Notes: generated by a model from the letters alone, not told the origin. Shown: positions 14,301 to 24,764, counted from the first letter of the stretch. The stretch is DNA of 33,587 nt from Deferrisomatales bacterium (GCA_029211085.1 JARGFW010000035.1:1-33587); one strand, 5' to 3'. Program-made: numbers and translations.

Positions 14301-14830
14301 CGCACCCGATGGCTGCGGGGGTCGGGAAAGGGCACGTAGGCGCCGCCGGTGCGCGAGAACTCGGCGTAGAGCTCGATCGTGTGGCCCACGTCCACCACGA
14401 TCAGGAAGGGCGGCCGGCCCTCCGCTGCGGGCAGGGCCCGGGCGTACTGCTCGGCCTGGCCCCGGGCCCGCACCATGGCGTCGTCCCAGCCCTTGGTGTG
14501 GCGCACCGCGGTGCCGCGCCGGACGGCCTTGGGCGCGGCAGGCGCGAGCTCGGCCTGCTCGGGCTTTTCGGTGCCCTGCTTGGCTTCCAGGACGTAGGCG
14601 CCGCGCTTGTAGAGGTCGATGCGGCCGGTGCTGGTGGTGCCGTCGCCGTGACAGAAGGTGACGGCCCGCTCGAAGACGTAGGCGTTCTCGGCGTCGTCGG
14701 GCACCGAGGGGTCGGGCCGGGGCACGCCGAGCACGTCGCAGAGCTCCACCAGGAAATGCTGGTAGTTGGCCCGCTCGGCCCCGCCCGAGGCCCGCCACTT
14801 GGCGATGAAGGTCTGCACCGGCTCGGTCAT
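11372..14830 (-). CDS. MmeI-like type IIG/IIL restriction-methylation enzyme
   Basis: This encodes 1152 aa. I start at ATG 14830 (MTEPVQTFIAKWRASGGAER), the usual beginning of this family. The N-terminal nuclease site is Asp72-x9-Glu82-x-Lys84 (D..EAK in IDLYKRGAYVLEAKQG), the same D-x9-ExK spacing as in MmeI. A helical connector follows. The adenine methyltransferase has motif I DPACGTANFLY near residue 413 and motif IV NPPY near 577. The next 300 or so residues (PLVRYTNPRR onward to LPFPFPAGTEDQ) would hold target recognition. It combines cutting and methylation in one chain and would defend against foreign DNA. The C-terminal tail (about 1045-1152) is an addition with a winged-helix-like end and a palindromic repeat inside it. 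Unlike MmeI (about 920 aa) it is long. It overlaps an upstream membrane remnant and a downstream HD gene. Confidence 0.88.
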   Translation of the reverse strand: MTEPVQTFIAKWRASGGAERANYQHFLVELCDVLGVPRPDPSVPDDAENAYVFERAVTFCHGDGTTSTGRIDLYKRGAYVLEAKQGTEKPEQAELAPAAPKAVRRGTAVRHTKGWDDAMVRARGQAEQYARALPAAEGRPPFLIVVDVGHTIELYAEFSRTGGAYVPFPDPRSHRVRLADLEREDVRQRLKAVWLDPLSLDPSRIAAEVTREVAARLADLARSLERAGHPAEDVAGFLMRCLFTMFAEDVELLPVGCFTRLLDDERDHPDFVPLMLEGLWDTMKTGGFSQLLRTKVLRFNGSLFADRRALPMTPEQLALLARAARADWRHVEPAIFGVLLERALDPRERHALGAHFTPRAHVERLVFPTVIEPLREEWAAVQAAAYTVAAQGRLDKARDEVRAFHRRLCEVRILDPACGTANFLYVTLEHLKRLEGEVLTALHDLGESQIFLDLEGHTVDPHQFLGIEVNPRAAAIADVVLWIGYLQWHFRTRGQVMPPEPVLRPFKNIECRDAVLDWDGTEPVLGEDGQPVTRWDGVTVKPHPVTGEPVPDEAAHVPLVRYTNPRRAAWPEAEFIVGNPPYVGNKRMRQALGDGYVEALRAAHPDVPETVDLVMYWWHEAAERVRTGKALRFGFVTTNSLTQTQNRKVVQAHLAADPPLSLAFAIPDHPWVESADGADVRVAMTVGQAGQRSGVLCRIDGEQSSASGNVEALLAQKVGLIGDDLRVGARVTGAAPLEANKGLCFQGVILVGEGFRLERADLATLGLLADALPPVVRPYVSGKDLVQKRRERWVIDLHGLSAAEVLDRHPALYQRVYDTVRPARLVNRDAQRRRNWWLFGRSNEAMRNALGGLPRYIATVETSKHKPFVLLPAGVCPDHKLYAVASGDAFVLGVLSSRVHQVWALAAGGRLGVGNDPTWTNGTCFLPFPFPAGTEDQRARIRDVAERLDAHRKRQQAQHPGLTLTKTYNVLAKLRSGAHLTPAEREVHDQGLVSVLRQLHDELDAAVLEAYGWPSKLTDEELLERLVALNAERAAEEKRGLVRWLRPELQARGRAGLAPPGLALEGEDRRGEPRPTASADSAKPSKAPWPKPLAEQARAVLATLREAGGPTTAEQVARSFRGAATAQLEDLLETLVTLGQARRTGEGRYSAG
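11604..11673. repeat. REP/MITE-like palindromic element inside the MmeI-like gene
   Basis: Two 22-base arms (11604-11625 and 11652-11673) are inverted copies with one mismatch: the left begins GTAGGGCGGGGCTCGC and the right ends GCGAGCCCCGCTCTAC. They are separated by 26 bases. Each arm is itself nearly palindromic around GGGGCTCGCCCC. The element is translated as part of the enzyme's tail (about residues 1053-1075, GRAGLAPPGLALEGEDRRGE) without breaking the frame. Such GTAG-ended GC-rich palindromes are typical of dispersed REP-type repeats. Confidence 0.75.
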
Positions 14831-15057
14831 GCTTCTGCTCCCCCAGCAGTGGGTGCTCCGGGGCGCCCCTCCAGCCACAGCCGGTAAACCGCCGCCACGG
14901 CCACAGCGCTCGCCACCAGACCCGCCACTGCCCGGCGGCCGAAGCCGTCGCGGGTCCAGCCGCCCAGGAACGCCTGGTAGGCGGCGGCCAGCGCCACCAG
15001 GAGGGCGAGGTTCTGGACCAGGGCGGCGGCGATCGGGATCACGGTGGTCCTCTCCAT
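14827..15057 (-). pseudogene. Truncated membrane sensor (5TMR-LYT-like) remnant
   Basis: The open frame from ATG 15057 encodes 76 aa: MERTTVIPIAAALVQNLALL, a hydrophobic helix, then GGWTRDGFGRRAVAGLV and AAVYRLWLEGRPGAPTAGG. The start resembles helix 1 and the following loop of LytS/5TM-type sensor domains, and the end resembles a later part of the same domain (AAAYRLWLGG.GA). The conserved middle (a PG..FDGR-type segment) is missing. I therefore read it as a sensor-kinase input domain with an internal deletion, cut off by the start of the MmeI-like gene, which overlaps it by ATGA. GGGAG lies 9 bases upstream. It may still be translated as a small two-helix protein. Confidence 0.45.
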
Positions 15058-15312
15058 GGCGGCGGACTCCCGCGCCATCCTTCTCGGAATGGGGAGGCAC
15101 GAGAGCATGACCTCTTGTAGCAGCGTTGCGGGCTTGGGGGCAACAAAGAGCACAGCCCGGGGCCACCATGGAGGCAGGCCGAGATCCGTTGTCCTCCGGT
15201 GATGCCGTTCGCCGTCGCGTTTCCGTGAGACATGGTACTCTGACAGCGTTGCTGCAAGATCATTGAGCTGGGGGTATTTCGTGTCTAGAAGGCTTTTTGT
15301 GGAGGGTTTCCG

Positions 15313-15340
15313 TTGACATGGACAAGCCGGTTATGATAAT
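15313..15340 (+). promoter_or_regulatory. Sigma-70-like promoter upstream of pnp
   Basis: TTGACA (15313-15318) is a perfect -35 box. GATAAT (15335-15340) is a five-of-six -10 box with a 16-base spacer. It stands out in this GC-rich window. It would give pnp a leader of almost 390 bases, which fits the post-transcriptional control known for pnp in other bacteria. Confidence 0.55.
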
Positions 15341-15523
15341 CGACTTCTTCCCGTTGGGTGCTACCATCGCATCGTTGACCCCCCCTCGCACGTCGACGCA
15401 GCTATGGGCGCTCCCGGCAACGCAACTCTTGCCGAGAGGTGACCCTGCACATGGCCCTTGTGTCCGTCTTCCCCGCACCGGAACTGCGCGCCTTTCCGTT
15501 CGCTTCCGTAGCGCCCTGATCGT

Positions 15524-15558
15524 CCGGCCCTGACCGGGGTTTCGGACCCCGGGGCCGG
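15524..15558 (+). promoter_or_regulatory. Strong bulged hairpin in the pnp leader
   Basis: CCGGCC (15524-15529) pairs with GGCCGG (15553-15558), and CCGGGGT (15534-15540) pairs with ACCCCGG (15546-15552) around the loop TTCGG. Four unpaired bases bulge on the left. In enterobacteria pnp mRNA is controlled through RNase III cutting of a leader hairpin. This one could serve the same end. No T tract follows, so it is not an intrinsic terminator. Confidence 0.45.
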
Positions 15559-15734
15559 CTCGCGGCGACTTCTCGCGCCGCGGCTCCTCCTCCCGCCCCC
15601 CGCTTCCGCAACCTCCGAAGGGCATCCGGAGCGGCCCCCGCGGGCGCCCCTGCGCGTCCCTTGCGGCCCCGGCATCCGCTTACCCGAAAACCGCTGACGA
15701 CACGAGAAGAAACCGAGAGACGAAAGGAGAACCG

Positions 15735-17846
15735 ATGTTCGACATTCACACCACTCAAGTGGCGGTGGGGGGCGAGACCCTCGCCCTGGAGACGGGCCGC
15801 ATGGCCCGCCAGGCCCACGGGGCCGTGTACGCCACCTGCGGAGGCACCGCGGTACTCGCCACCGCGGTGGCCAACCACGAGCCGCGCCAGGGAGTGGACT
15901 TCCTGCCCCTCACCGTGAACTACCAGGCCAAGACCTTCGCCGCCGGGAAGATCCCGGGGGGCTTCTTCAAGCGCGAGGGCAAGCCGCCCGACGCCGAGAC
16001 CCTGACCTCGCGGCTCATCGACCGCTCGCTGCGGCCGCTCTTCCCCAAGGGATTCGCCTGCGAGACCCAGGTGATCGCCACCGTGCTCTCCCACGACGGA
16101 GAGAACCCGCCCGACGTGGTTGCCCTGGTGGCCGCTTCGGCGGCTCTGGCGCTTTCGGACGTCCCCTTCGCCGGGCCGGTGGGGTGCGTGCGGGTGGGCC
16201 ACGTGGACGGGGAGTACGTGATCAACCCGACGTACCAGCAGCTCGAGGCCAGCCGGCTCGACCTGATCGTGGCCGGCACCCGGGATGCTGTGACCATGGT
16301 GGAGAGCGGCTCGAAGATGCTCGGCGAGGAGGAGGTGCTCGGCGCCATCGAGGCCGGCCACGCCGAGATCCGCCGCCTGGCCGAGATGCAGGAAGAATTC
16401 GCCCGCGCCGCCGGCCGGCCCAAGCGCGAGGCGCCCCCGGCCCAGACCGACCCGACGGTGGCCGAGCGCGCCGCCGCCTTCTTCTGCGAGTACGGCCGCC
16501 GGGCTCTGGCCGAGCCTACCAAGGAGGCGCGCGAGTCGGCCCTGCGGGAAGCCCGGACGGCGCTCACCGGTCTTCTGAGCGACCCGGAGCGGCTGCGGGC
16601 CCGGGAGTATCTGGCCGCTTTCGACGCCCGGGTGCGCGCCCACGTGCGGGGCGAGGTGCTGGACCGGGGAATTCGGGTAGACGGCCGGGGCACCGGCGAG
16701 GTGCGGCCCATCGCGGTGGAGGCCGGGTGCCTGGCCCGCACCCACGGCTCGGCGCTCTTCACCCGGGGCGAGACCCAAGCGCTGGTGGCGGCCACCCTGG
16801 GCACCTCGCGGGACGAGCAGCTCATCGAGGCCCTGGAGGGCTCTCACTACAAGCGCTTCCTCCTCCACTACAACTTCCCGCCGTTTGCCACCGGCGAGGC
16901 CCGCTTCCTGCGCATGCCGAGCCGTCGCGAGGTGGGCCACGGCGCCCTGGCCGAGCGGGCTCTGGCACCGGTGCTCCCCAGCCACGAGGACTTCCCCTAC
17001 ACGATTCGACTCGTCTCCGAGGTGCTGGAGAGCAACGGTTCCTCCTCCATGGCCACGGTCTGTGGCGGGAGTCTGGCGCTCATGGACGCCGGGGTGCCAG
17101 TGACGGCGGCGGTCGCCGGGGTGGCCATGGGGCTCATCGCCGAGGGCGAGCGCTACGCGGTGCTTACCGACATCCTGGGCGACGAGGACCACTTGGGCGA
17201 CATGGACTTCAAGGTGGCAGGCACCCGGGAGGGCATCACCGCCCTGCAGATGGACATCAAGGTGCGGGGCCTCACCCGGGAGATCCTGGCCGCCGCGCTG
17301 GCCGAGGCCAGGCGAGCCCGGCTCCACATCCTGGACCGGATGGAGGAGGCGCTGGCCGCACCCCGGGCGGACCTCTCCCCCTGGGCCCCGCGGATCACCG
17401 TGATCCACGTGAGCCCCGAGAAGATCCGCACCGTGATCGGCCCCGGCGGCAAGACCATCCGGGCCATAGTGGCCGCCACCCAAGCCGCCATCGACGTGGA
17501 GGACGACGGCTCGGTGCGCGTCGCGAGCAGCGACGAGGCCCGCGCCCAAGAGGCCATCCGCATGATCCGCGATCTCACCCAGGAGGCCGAGGTGGGCAAG
17601 GTCTACCAGGGAGTGGTGCGCCGGATCATGGACTTCGGGGCGTTCGTCGAGATTTTCCCCGGTACCGACGGGCTGGTGCACATCAGCGAAATCGCCCACG
17701 AGCGGGTCGCCACCGTGACCGACTACCTCAAGGAGGGCGACGAGGTGCCGGTGAAGGTGCTCCACGTCGATGCCAGCGGCAAGATCAAGCTCTCGCGCAA
17801 GGCCGCCCTGGAGGCCGAGGCGGCGAGCGCCGCCGAGGCCGGGTGA
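15735..17846 (+). CDS. pnp: Polyribonucleotide nucleotidyltransferase (PNPase)
   Basis: This encodes 703 aa, the usual length, from an ATG with AAAGGAGAA upstream. It has two RNase PH-like domains (about 10-140, with GGTAVLATAV and PGGFFKREG; and about 310-455, with RVDGRGTGEVRPI, HGSALFTRGETQALV and GDEDHLGDMDFKVAG carrying the metal-binding acidic residues). An alpha-helical linker lies between them. A KH domain (IGPGGKTIRAIV, about 565) and an S1 domain (GKVYQGVVRRIMDFGAFVEI, about 618-690) follow. It degrades RNA 3' to 5' using phosphate, or adds tails, in the degradosome or alone. It ends with an Ala/Glu-rich tail. A receiver gene follows in 44 bases. The missing rpsO neighbour may mean a second or relocated pnp copy. 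Confidence 0.95.
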   Translation: MFDIHTTQVAVGGETLALETGRMARQAHGAVYATCGGTAVLATAVANHEPRQGVDFLPLTVNYQAKTFAAGKIPGGFFKREGKPPDAETLTSRLIDRSLRPLFPKGFACETQVIATVLSHDGENPPDVVALVAASAALALSDVPFAGPVGCVRVGHVDGEYVINPTYQQLEASRLDLIVAGTRDAVTMVESGSKMLGEEEVLGAIEAGHAEIRRLAEMQEEFARAAGRPKREAPPAQTDPTVAERAAAFFCEYGRRALAEPTKEARESALREARTALTGLLSDPERLRAREYLAAFDARVRAHVRGEVLDRGIRVDGRGTGEVRPIAVEAGCLARTHGSALFTRGETQALVAATLGTSRDEQLIEALEGSHYKRFLLHYNFPPFATGEARFLRMPSRREVGHGALAERALAPVLPSHEDFPYTIRLVSEVLESNGSSSMATVCGGSLALMDAGVPVTAAVAGVAMGLIAEGERYAVLTDILGDEDHLGDMDFKVAGTREGITALQMDIKVRGLTREILAAALAEARRARLHILDRMEEALAAPRADLSPWAPRITVIHVSPEKIRTVIGPGGKTIRAIVAATQAAIDVEDDGSVRVASSDEARAQEAIRMIRDLTQEAEVGKVYQGVVRRIMDFGAFVEIFPGTDGLVHISEIAHERVATVTDYLKEGDEVPVKVLHVDASGKIKLSRKAALEAEAASAAEAG

Positions 17847-17890
17847 GGGCGGCCCTCGGCGGGTCCCCCGGCGGAAGAGGAGGAGCCCTC

Positions 17891-18286
17891 GTGGCGCAAC
17901 GACCGGTTCCGGGAGAAGCACGCCGCCGCGTACTGGTGGTCGACGACGACCCGGACGTGCGCGACATCCTGCGCAAGGTGCTCGAGGCCGCGGGGGGCTA
18001 CTCCGTGTGGGAAGCGGGCCGGGCCGAGGGCGCCCTGGGGCATCTGTCGGCCGCCGACCTCCTGGTGACCGACATCTCCATGCCGGGCATGGGAGGTCTG
18101 GCCCTGATCCGTCGCGCTCGGCGGGAGCACCCGGACCTCCTCATTCTGGCGGTTTCGGGGGAGCCCAGCAACGGCCCCGAGGCCCTGGACGCGGGGGCGG
18201 ACCGGTTCCTGGCTAAGCCGGTCCGGATCGCCGAGCTGCAAGAGGCAGCAGATTTTTTGCTCGAGAACAGAGGAAGTTGCGGGTGA
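17891..18286 (+). CDS. Receiver-only response regulator
   Basis: This encodes 131 aa from a GTG with GAGGAGG upstream. It is one CheY-like receiver domain with no output domain: the acidic cluster in RRVLVVDDDPDVRD, the phosphoacceptor Asp in LLVTDISMPGMGG (about residue 60), a Ser in LAVSGE (the conserved Thr/Ser position) and Lys in DRFLAKPVR. It would receive phosphate from a histidine kinase and act by protein contact. No kinase is adjacent. It lies between pnp and prfC on the same strand, with 44 and 71 bases of spacing, so it is probably in their transcript. Confidence 0.85.
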   Translation: MAQRPVPGEARRRVLVVDDDPDVRDILRKVLEAAGGYSVWEAGRAEGALGHLSAADLLVTDISMPGMGGLALIRRARREHPDLLILAVSGEPSNGPEALDAGADRFLAKPVRIAELQEAADFLLENRGSCG

Positions 18287-18357
18287 GCCGGCAGTGCCGC
18301 AGGGGGAGAGCAGCAATCCCCCCCGGTTGCGCCCAACGGCCCCAAGGAATCCGACCC

Positions 18358-19947
18358 ATGATCGCAGAATCCAAATCCATCGCCGCCGAGGCTGCTCGGC
18401 GCCGGACCTTCGCCATCATCTCCCACCCCGACGCGGGCAAGACCACGCTCACCGAGAAGCTCCTGCTCTATGGCGGGGCGATCCACCTGGCCGGCAGTGT
18501 CAAGTCGCGCCGGGCCACGCGCCACGCCACCTCCGACTGGATGGAGCTGGAGCGTCAGCGGGGCATCTCCATCACCTCGAGCGTGCTCCAGTTCGACTAC
18601 GCCGGGCACCGGATCAACCTGCTCGACACGCCGGGCCACCAGGACTTTTCCGAGGACACCTACCGCACCCTCACCGCGGCGGACGCTGCGGTCATGCTCA
18701 TCGACTGCGCCAAGGGGGTGGAGGCCCAGACACGCAAGCTCTTCGAGGTGTGCCGGTTGCGCGCCATCCCCATCTTCACCTTCGTCAACAAGCTCGACCG
18801 GGAGGGCCGCCCGCCCCTGGAGATTCTCTCGGAGCTCGAGGAGGTGCTCGGCATCGGGGCGTGTCCGCTCTACTGGCCTCTGGGCATGGGCCAGCGCTTC
18901 CGGGGCGTCTACGACCTGCGCCGCCGCCAGGTACTCCTCTACGAGGCGGAGAAACACGGCCAGAAGAAGGCCCGATCCCGAGTGGCCGGCCCGGACGATC
19001 CCGCCATCGCCGGGCTCCTGAGCCCCTGGGACTACCAGGCGTTCCGGGACGAGGTGGCGCTCCTGGAGGGCGCCGGGGAGGCGCTCGACCTTCCCGCCGT
19101 GCTCCGGGGCGAACAGACTCCGGTCTTCTTCGGGAGCGCGGTGACGAACTTCGGGGTCGAGCCCTTCCTGGCCGACTTCCTCGCCATGGCCCCAGCGCCC
19201 GGGCCGCGGCCAGCGGCCCACGGCCCGGTAGCGCCCGACGAGCCGCGCTTCACGGGGTTCGTCTTCAAAATCCAGGCGAACATGGACCCCCGGCACCGGG
19301 ACCGGGTGGCCTTCGTACGGGTGTGCTCGGGGCACTTCCGCCGGGGCCTCAAGGTGCGCCATCCGCGCCTCGGGCGCGAGCTGGCCCTGGCGGTGCCCCT
19401 CCAGTTCCTGGCCCAGGAGCGGGCCCTGGTGGAGGAGGCGTTTCCCGGCGACGTGGTGGGCCTCCACGATCGGGGGACGCTGCGCATCGGGGACACCCTG
19501 GCCGAAGGCGAGGACGTGATCTTCGAGGGCGTGCCCCAGTTCTCGCCAGAGCTCTTCGCCCGGGTGCGGGTGAAGAACGCGCTCCGCGCCAAGCAGCTCC
19601 AAAAAGGGTTGGAGCAGCTCGGGGACGAGGGGGCGATCCAGGTCTTCCGCCAGCCCTGGGGTGACCGGGACCCCATCGTCGGTGCGGTAGGGCAGCTCCA
19701 GTTCGAGGTGCTCATCCACCGGCTGCAGGGCGAGTACGGCGTGGAGGCCCGCCTGGAGCCCATGCCCTTCGAGCTGGCCCGGTGGGTCGAGGGTGCCGGG
19801 GTTTCCATTCAGAGCGTGGGCCAGGATTCGAGCACGCTACTCTGCGAGGACCGCCACGGGCGGCCGGTGGTCCTCTTCCGCAGCCAGTGGGCGCTCAACT
19901 GGGTGGCCGAGCGTCACCCGGGGCTGGCGCTGCGCGCCGCCGCTTGA
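18358..19947 (+). CDS. prfC: Peptide chain release factor 3 (RF3)
   Basis: This encodes 529 aa. I chose ATG 18358 (IAESKSIAAEAARRRTFAII), with AAGGAA upstream, over an in-frame extension to 18277. G-domain motifs are complete: ISHPDAGKTTLTEKLL (P-loop), RQRGISITSSVLQFD (switch I), DTPGHQDFSEDTYRTL (G3), NKLDRE (G4) and GSAVTNFGVEPFL (G5 region). The beta-barrel domains II and III follow (FVFKIQANMDPRHRDRVAF; VGAVGQLQFEVLIHRLQGEY). This set is diagnostic of RF3 rather than EF-G. It is a cytoplasmic GTPase that removes RF1 or RF2 from the ribosome after termination. It is followed 28 bases later by a DksA-type gene. Confidence 0.95.
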   Translation: MIAESKSIAAEAARRRTFAIISHPDAGKTTLTEKLLLYGGAIHLAGSVKSRRATRHATSDWMELERQRGISITSSVLQFDYAGHRINLLDTPGHQDFSEDTYRTLTAADAAVMLIDCAKGVEAQTRKLFEVCRLRAIPIFTFVNKLDREGRPPLEILSELEEVLGIGACPLYWPLGMGQRFRGVYDLRRRQVLLYEAEKHGQKKARSRVAGPDDPAIAGLLSPWDYQAFRDEVALLEGAGEALDLPAVLRGEQTPVFFGSAVTNFGVEPFLADFLAMAPAPGPRPAAHGPVAPDEPRFTGFVFKIQANMDPRHRDRVAFVRVCSGHFRRGLKVRHPRLGRELALAVPLQFLAQERALVEEAFPGDVVGLHDRGTLRIGDTLAEGEDVIFEGVPQFSPELFARVRVKNALRAKQLQKGLEQLGDEGAIQVFRQPWGDRDPIVGAVGQLQFEVLIHRLQGEYGVEARLEPMPFELARWVEGAGVSIQSVGQDSSTLLCEDRHGRPVVLFRSQWALNWVAERHPGLALRAAA

Positions 19948-19975
19948 GGCCGAGGCGCCAGAAGGGAGGGGAACC

Positions 19976-20335
19976 GTGGAAGAGCTGACCGAAGATCAGA
20001 TCGAGGAGCTGCGGCAGGGCCTCGCGGCGCTGCGTCGGGACCTCCAGGCCATCCTGGCCACCGCCCGGGAGGGCGCCAGGCCCGTGGACCTGGATCTCCC
20101 CATCGGCCGGCTGTCGCGGATCGACGCCCTCCAGCAGCAGCAGATGGCCCGGGCCAGCCTGGCAGCGTTGGAGCTTCGCCTGCGCCAGGTTTCAGTGGCG
20201 GTCGCGGTCTGCGAAGCCGGCGACTACGGCTACTGCCGGAAGTGCGACGAGCCCATCGGCTACCAGCGCCTCAAGGCCCGCCCCGAGACCCCCTTCTGCC
20301 TGGCCTGCCAGGCTGGGGCGGAGGCGAGGCGGTGA
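19976..20335 (+). CDS. TraR/DksA-type zinc finger protein
   Basis: This encodes 119 aa from a GTG with GAAGGGAGGGGAA upstream. A coiled helical N-terminus (EELTEDQIEELRQGLAALRR, then RDALQQQ-like RIDALQQQQMARASLAALEL) leads to the finger CRKCDEPIGYQRLKARPETP and FCLAC, a C-x2-C-x17-C-x2-C DksA/TraR zinc site. The family binds the RNA polymerase secondary channel and tunes rRNA and stress promoters. Here GRLSRIDALQQQQMA is at the coiled-coil tip, where E. coli DksA has its DxxDxA motif, so activity may differ. It lies between prfC and groEL. Confidence 0.85.
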   Translation: MEELTEDQIEELRQGLAALRRDLQAILATAREGARPVDLDLPIGRLSRIDALQQQQMARASLAALELRLRQVSVAVAVCEAGDYGYCRKCDEPIGYQRLKARPETPFCLACQAGAEARR

Positions 20336-22779
<2,444 letters not shown>

Positions 22780-22875
22780 CCGCAGGCGCCGTCTTCGCCC
22801 CTTGCCTTCGAAACCAAACCCTTCAAATGCTCTTCGTCGCCGACGACAGGCCGGGGAGCCCGGGAACGAGCACCG

Positions 22876-24108
22876 ATGTGGTCTTCGACATATCTTCATT
22901 TCTTCCGGGCCCACACCCGGACCCTGTCCTTCGGTGTCCTGCTGACGCTCTTCTCGAGCTTCGGGCAGACCTTCCTCCTCTCCCTCTTCGTGCCTCTCTG
23001 GCTCGAGGCCTTCGCCCTGGACGCGGCCCGGTTCGGGGTGCTCTACGCGGGCGCGACGCTGCTGTCGGCGGCGAGCCTGCCCTTCTTCGGACGCCTGCTC
23101 GACCGGACCAGTCTGCGCCGCTTCAGCTTGGCGGCCGGATTCGGCCTGGTGGCGGCCTGCTTGGCGACAGCGGCGGCGCCGGGTGCCGGAGGGCTATTTC
23201 TGGCCCTCTTCGGCCTTCGCCTCACCGGCCAGGGTCTGCTGACCCTCACGGCCTCCACCACCATGGCGCGGGCGTTCGAGAAGGAACGCGGCCGGGCACT
23301 GAGCGTCTCCGGGCTCGGGTACCCGCTGGGCGAGGGCCTGCTGCCCCTCGGGGTGGTGCTCCTGCTCCACCGGGCCGGCTGGCGCTGGAGTTGGGTCCTT
23401 CTCGCCGGCGTGGTCGCGCTCGTCCTGGTGCCGGCGATGACACTGCTCCTTCGTCCCAGGGCGGGTCGCGGCGGGCTCCGGGAAGGGACTGCGGTTCCCG
23501 CCGGCAGACTCGCGGGGAATCCTGCGTTGCTGCGGGACGCCCGCTTCTACGCCCTGCTGCCGGGCAGCCTGCTCGTGCCGCTGGTGCTGACCGCCCTGTT
23601 CCTTTACCAGGTGCCCCTGGCCGAAACACGGGGCTGGCCGGCGCAGACCATGGCGACCGCGTTCGCCGGCTTCGCCGCCGCACGTTTCGGCGGGGGGCTG
23701 CTCGTTGGGCCCTGGATCGACCGCTGGGGGGCGACCCGCATCTTCCCCTTCGCCCCCCTGCCGCTGTGCGCCGGACTCTTTGCCCTGAGCGTGGGCTCGG
23801 CGCCCTGGGTCGCTCTGGTCTACCTGTCCCTTGCGGGATTGAGCCAGGGGATCGCGAGCCCGACCCTGACGGCGCTCTGGGCGGAGGTGTATGGGGTCGA
23901 GTCCCTCGGCGCCACCAAGGGGACGGTAGCCACCCTCGCCGTGTTCGCCACGGCGCTGGGTCCCGTGGCGGTGGGCGGACTTCTCACGGCCGGAGTGCCC
24001 TTTGCGGCCATCGTGCCGGGCTGTCTGGGCCTCGGGCTGGCGGCCGTGGGCGTGAGCCTGCTGGCACGCCGGCACCTGGAGACCGCACCGGCTCCGGCGG
24101 TGGCCTGA
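22876..24108 (+). CDS. Major facilitator superfamily transporter
   Basis: This encodes 410 aa with about twelve hydrophobic segments in two halves, linked by a charged loop near residues 190-215 (LLRPRAGRGGLREGTAVPAG). The MFS loop 2-3 signature is visible as GRLLDRTSLRRFSLAAG and again, in the second half, as GPWIDRWGATRIFP. It is an inner-membrane secondary carrier. The substrate cannot be read from sequence. It begins 96 bases after the MNT-HEPN gene with only a weak ribosome site, and could be read from the same transcript or its own. Confidence 0.85.
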   Translation: MWSSTYLHFFRAHTRTLSFGVLLTLFSSFGQTFLLSLFVPLWLEAFALDAARFGVLYAGATLLSAASLPFFGRLLDRTSLRRFSLAAGFGLVAACLATAAAPGAGGLFLALFGLRLTGQGLLTLTASTTMARAFEKERGRALSVSGLGYPLGEGLLPLGVVLLLHRAGWRWSWVLLAGVVALVLVPAMTLLLRPRAGRGGLREGTAVPAGRLAGNPALLRDARFYALLPGSLLVPLVLTALFLYQVPLAETRGWPAQTMATAFAGFAAARFGGGLLVGPWIDRWGATRIFPFAPLPLCAGLFALSVGSAPWVALVYLSLAGLSQGIASPTLTALWAEVYGVESLGATKGTVATLAVFATALGPVAVGGLLTAGVPFAAIVPGCLGLGLAAVGVSLLARRHLETAPAPAVA

Positions 24109-24258
24109 GCGCCCGGAGAGTGCGCCTGCCGAGTCACGGAATGCGGTACCGGCGGCAAGCCGACAGATGCAGACAGGGAGAGTGGCTCCTGCGATCGCGC
24201 CTCCGGGCGCCGCCTCCGCCCGCACACACTACCCCGGACCACAAGGAGAACACCAAGA

Positions 24259-24552
24259 GTGAAAACAGTGAAGAGATCACAGATGCTCGGCAAACAGCAG
24301 GACCTGAAGTCCTTCGAGACACGTCTTTTCGAGCGGCTTCGTGCGTTGAAACAGCAGAACCGGACGCCGGAGACACAAGAGGATGTGGACGGCGTCGAGA
24401 TCGCCTTGAAGCGCCTCGGCTGGGGGAATTACAAGTTCTGCATGAAATGCTGGGGGGAGATCGAGGACGTGCGTCTGGAGGAAGATCCCACGAGGATGAC
24501 CTGCGGCGGTTGTGCGTCGAAGGGGCCCCAGGGGCGAGAGCCGGGCGGCTGA
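24259..24552 (+). CDS. Small DksA-like zinc finger protein
   Basis: This encodes 97 aa from a GTG with AAGGAGAA 8 bases upstream. The first half is basic and helical (SFETRLFERLRALKQQ) and the second holds FCMKCWGEIEDVRLEEDPTR followed by MTCGGC, a C-x2-C-x18-C-x2-C finger similar in spacing to DksA/TraR proteins. The N-terminal coiled coil is short. Codon use is more A-rich at its start than in its neighbours. It may be a minor RNA-polymerase-binding regulator, but this is an inference from the finger alone. It stands between the MFS gene and the glycosyltransferase. Confidence 0.65.
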   Translation: MKTVKRSQMLGKQQDLKSFETRLFERLRALKQQNRTPETQEDVDGVEIALKRLGWGNYKFCMKCWGEIEDVRLEEDPTRMTCGGCASKGPQGREPGG

Positions 24553-24764
24553 CGCACCCTGCGGAGCGCGCGGCGACGGGAGCAACGCCAACGATTCGCT
24601 CCAGCCCGGCGTGTCCTTGGGCCGCCAGGCCAGCCCGAAATAGAACCGCACGCCATTGCGAAACACGCCGCGGCCGAAGGAGAATATCGCCGGTTCAAGT
24701 GGCCTGGAGCGGAGTCGGTCGTTGACCAAGTGGAAACGGCGGGAGCGCCGGAAAGGAGAGGCGG

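Larger units (their letters stand above)
15058..15734. other. Long intergenic region and pnp leader, no gene recognised
   Basis: About 675 bases separate the minus-strand membrane remnant from pnp. I see no coding frame with protein-like composition and no tRNA. rpsO, the usual upstream neighbour of pnp, is absent. The region holds a sigma-70-like promoter at 15313-15340 and a strong hairpin at 15524-15558, and it ends with AAAGGAGAACCG before the pnp ATG. The stretch 15575-15665 is C-rich with little secondary structure visible. Confidence 0.45.

Noticed and set aside
12389..14887. Long open frame on the plus strand opposite the MmeI-like gene (over 800 codons)
   Set aside because: It is rich in Gly, His, Val and Glu, with no recognised motif, and lies fully antisense to a clear enzyme. 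This is a common artefact of high-GC coding DNA.
24277..24729. Minus-strand frame with protein-like text (FSFGRGVFRNGVRFYFGLAW)
   Set aside because: It could be a gene remnant in the gap before the glycosyltransferase, but it overlaps the zinc-finger gene and I recognise no family. Evidence is too thin to list.
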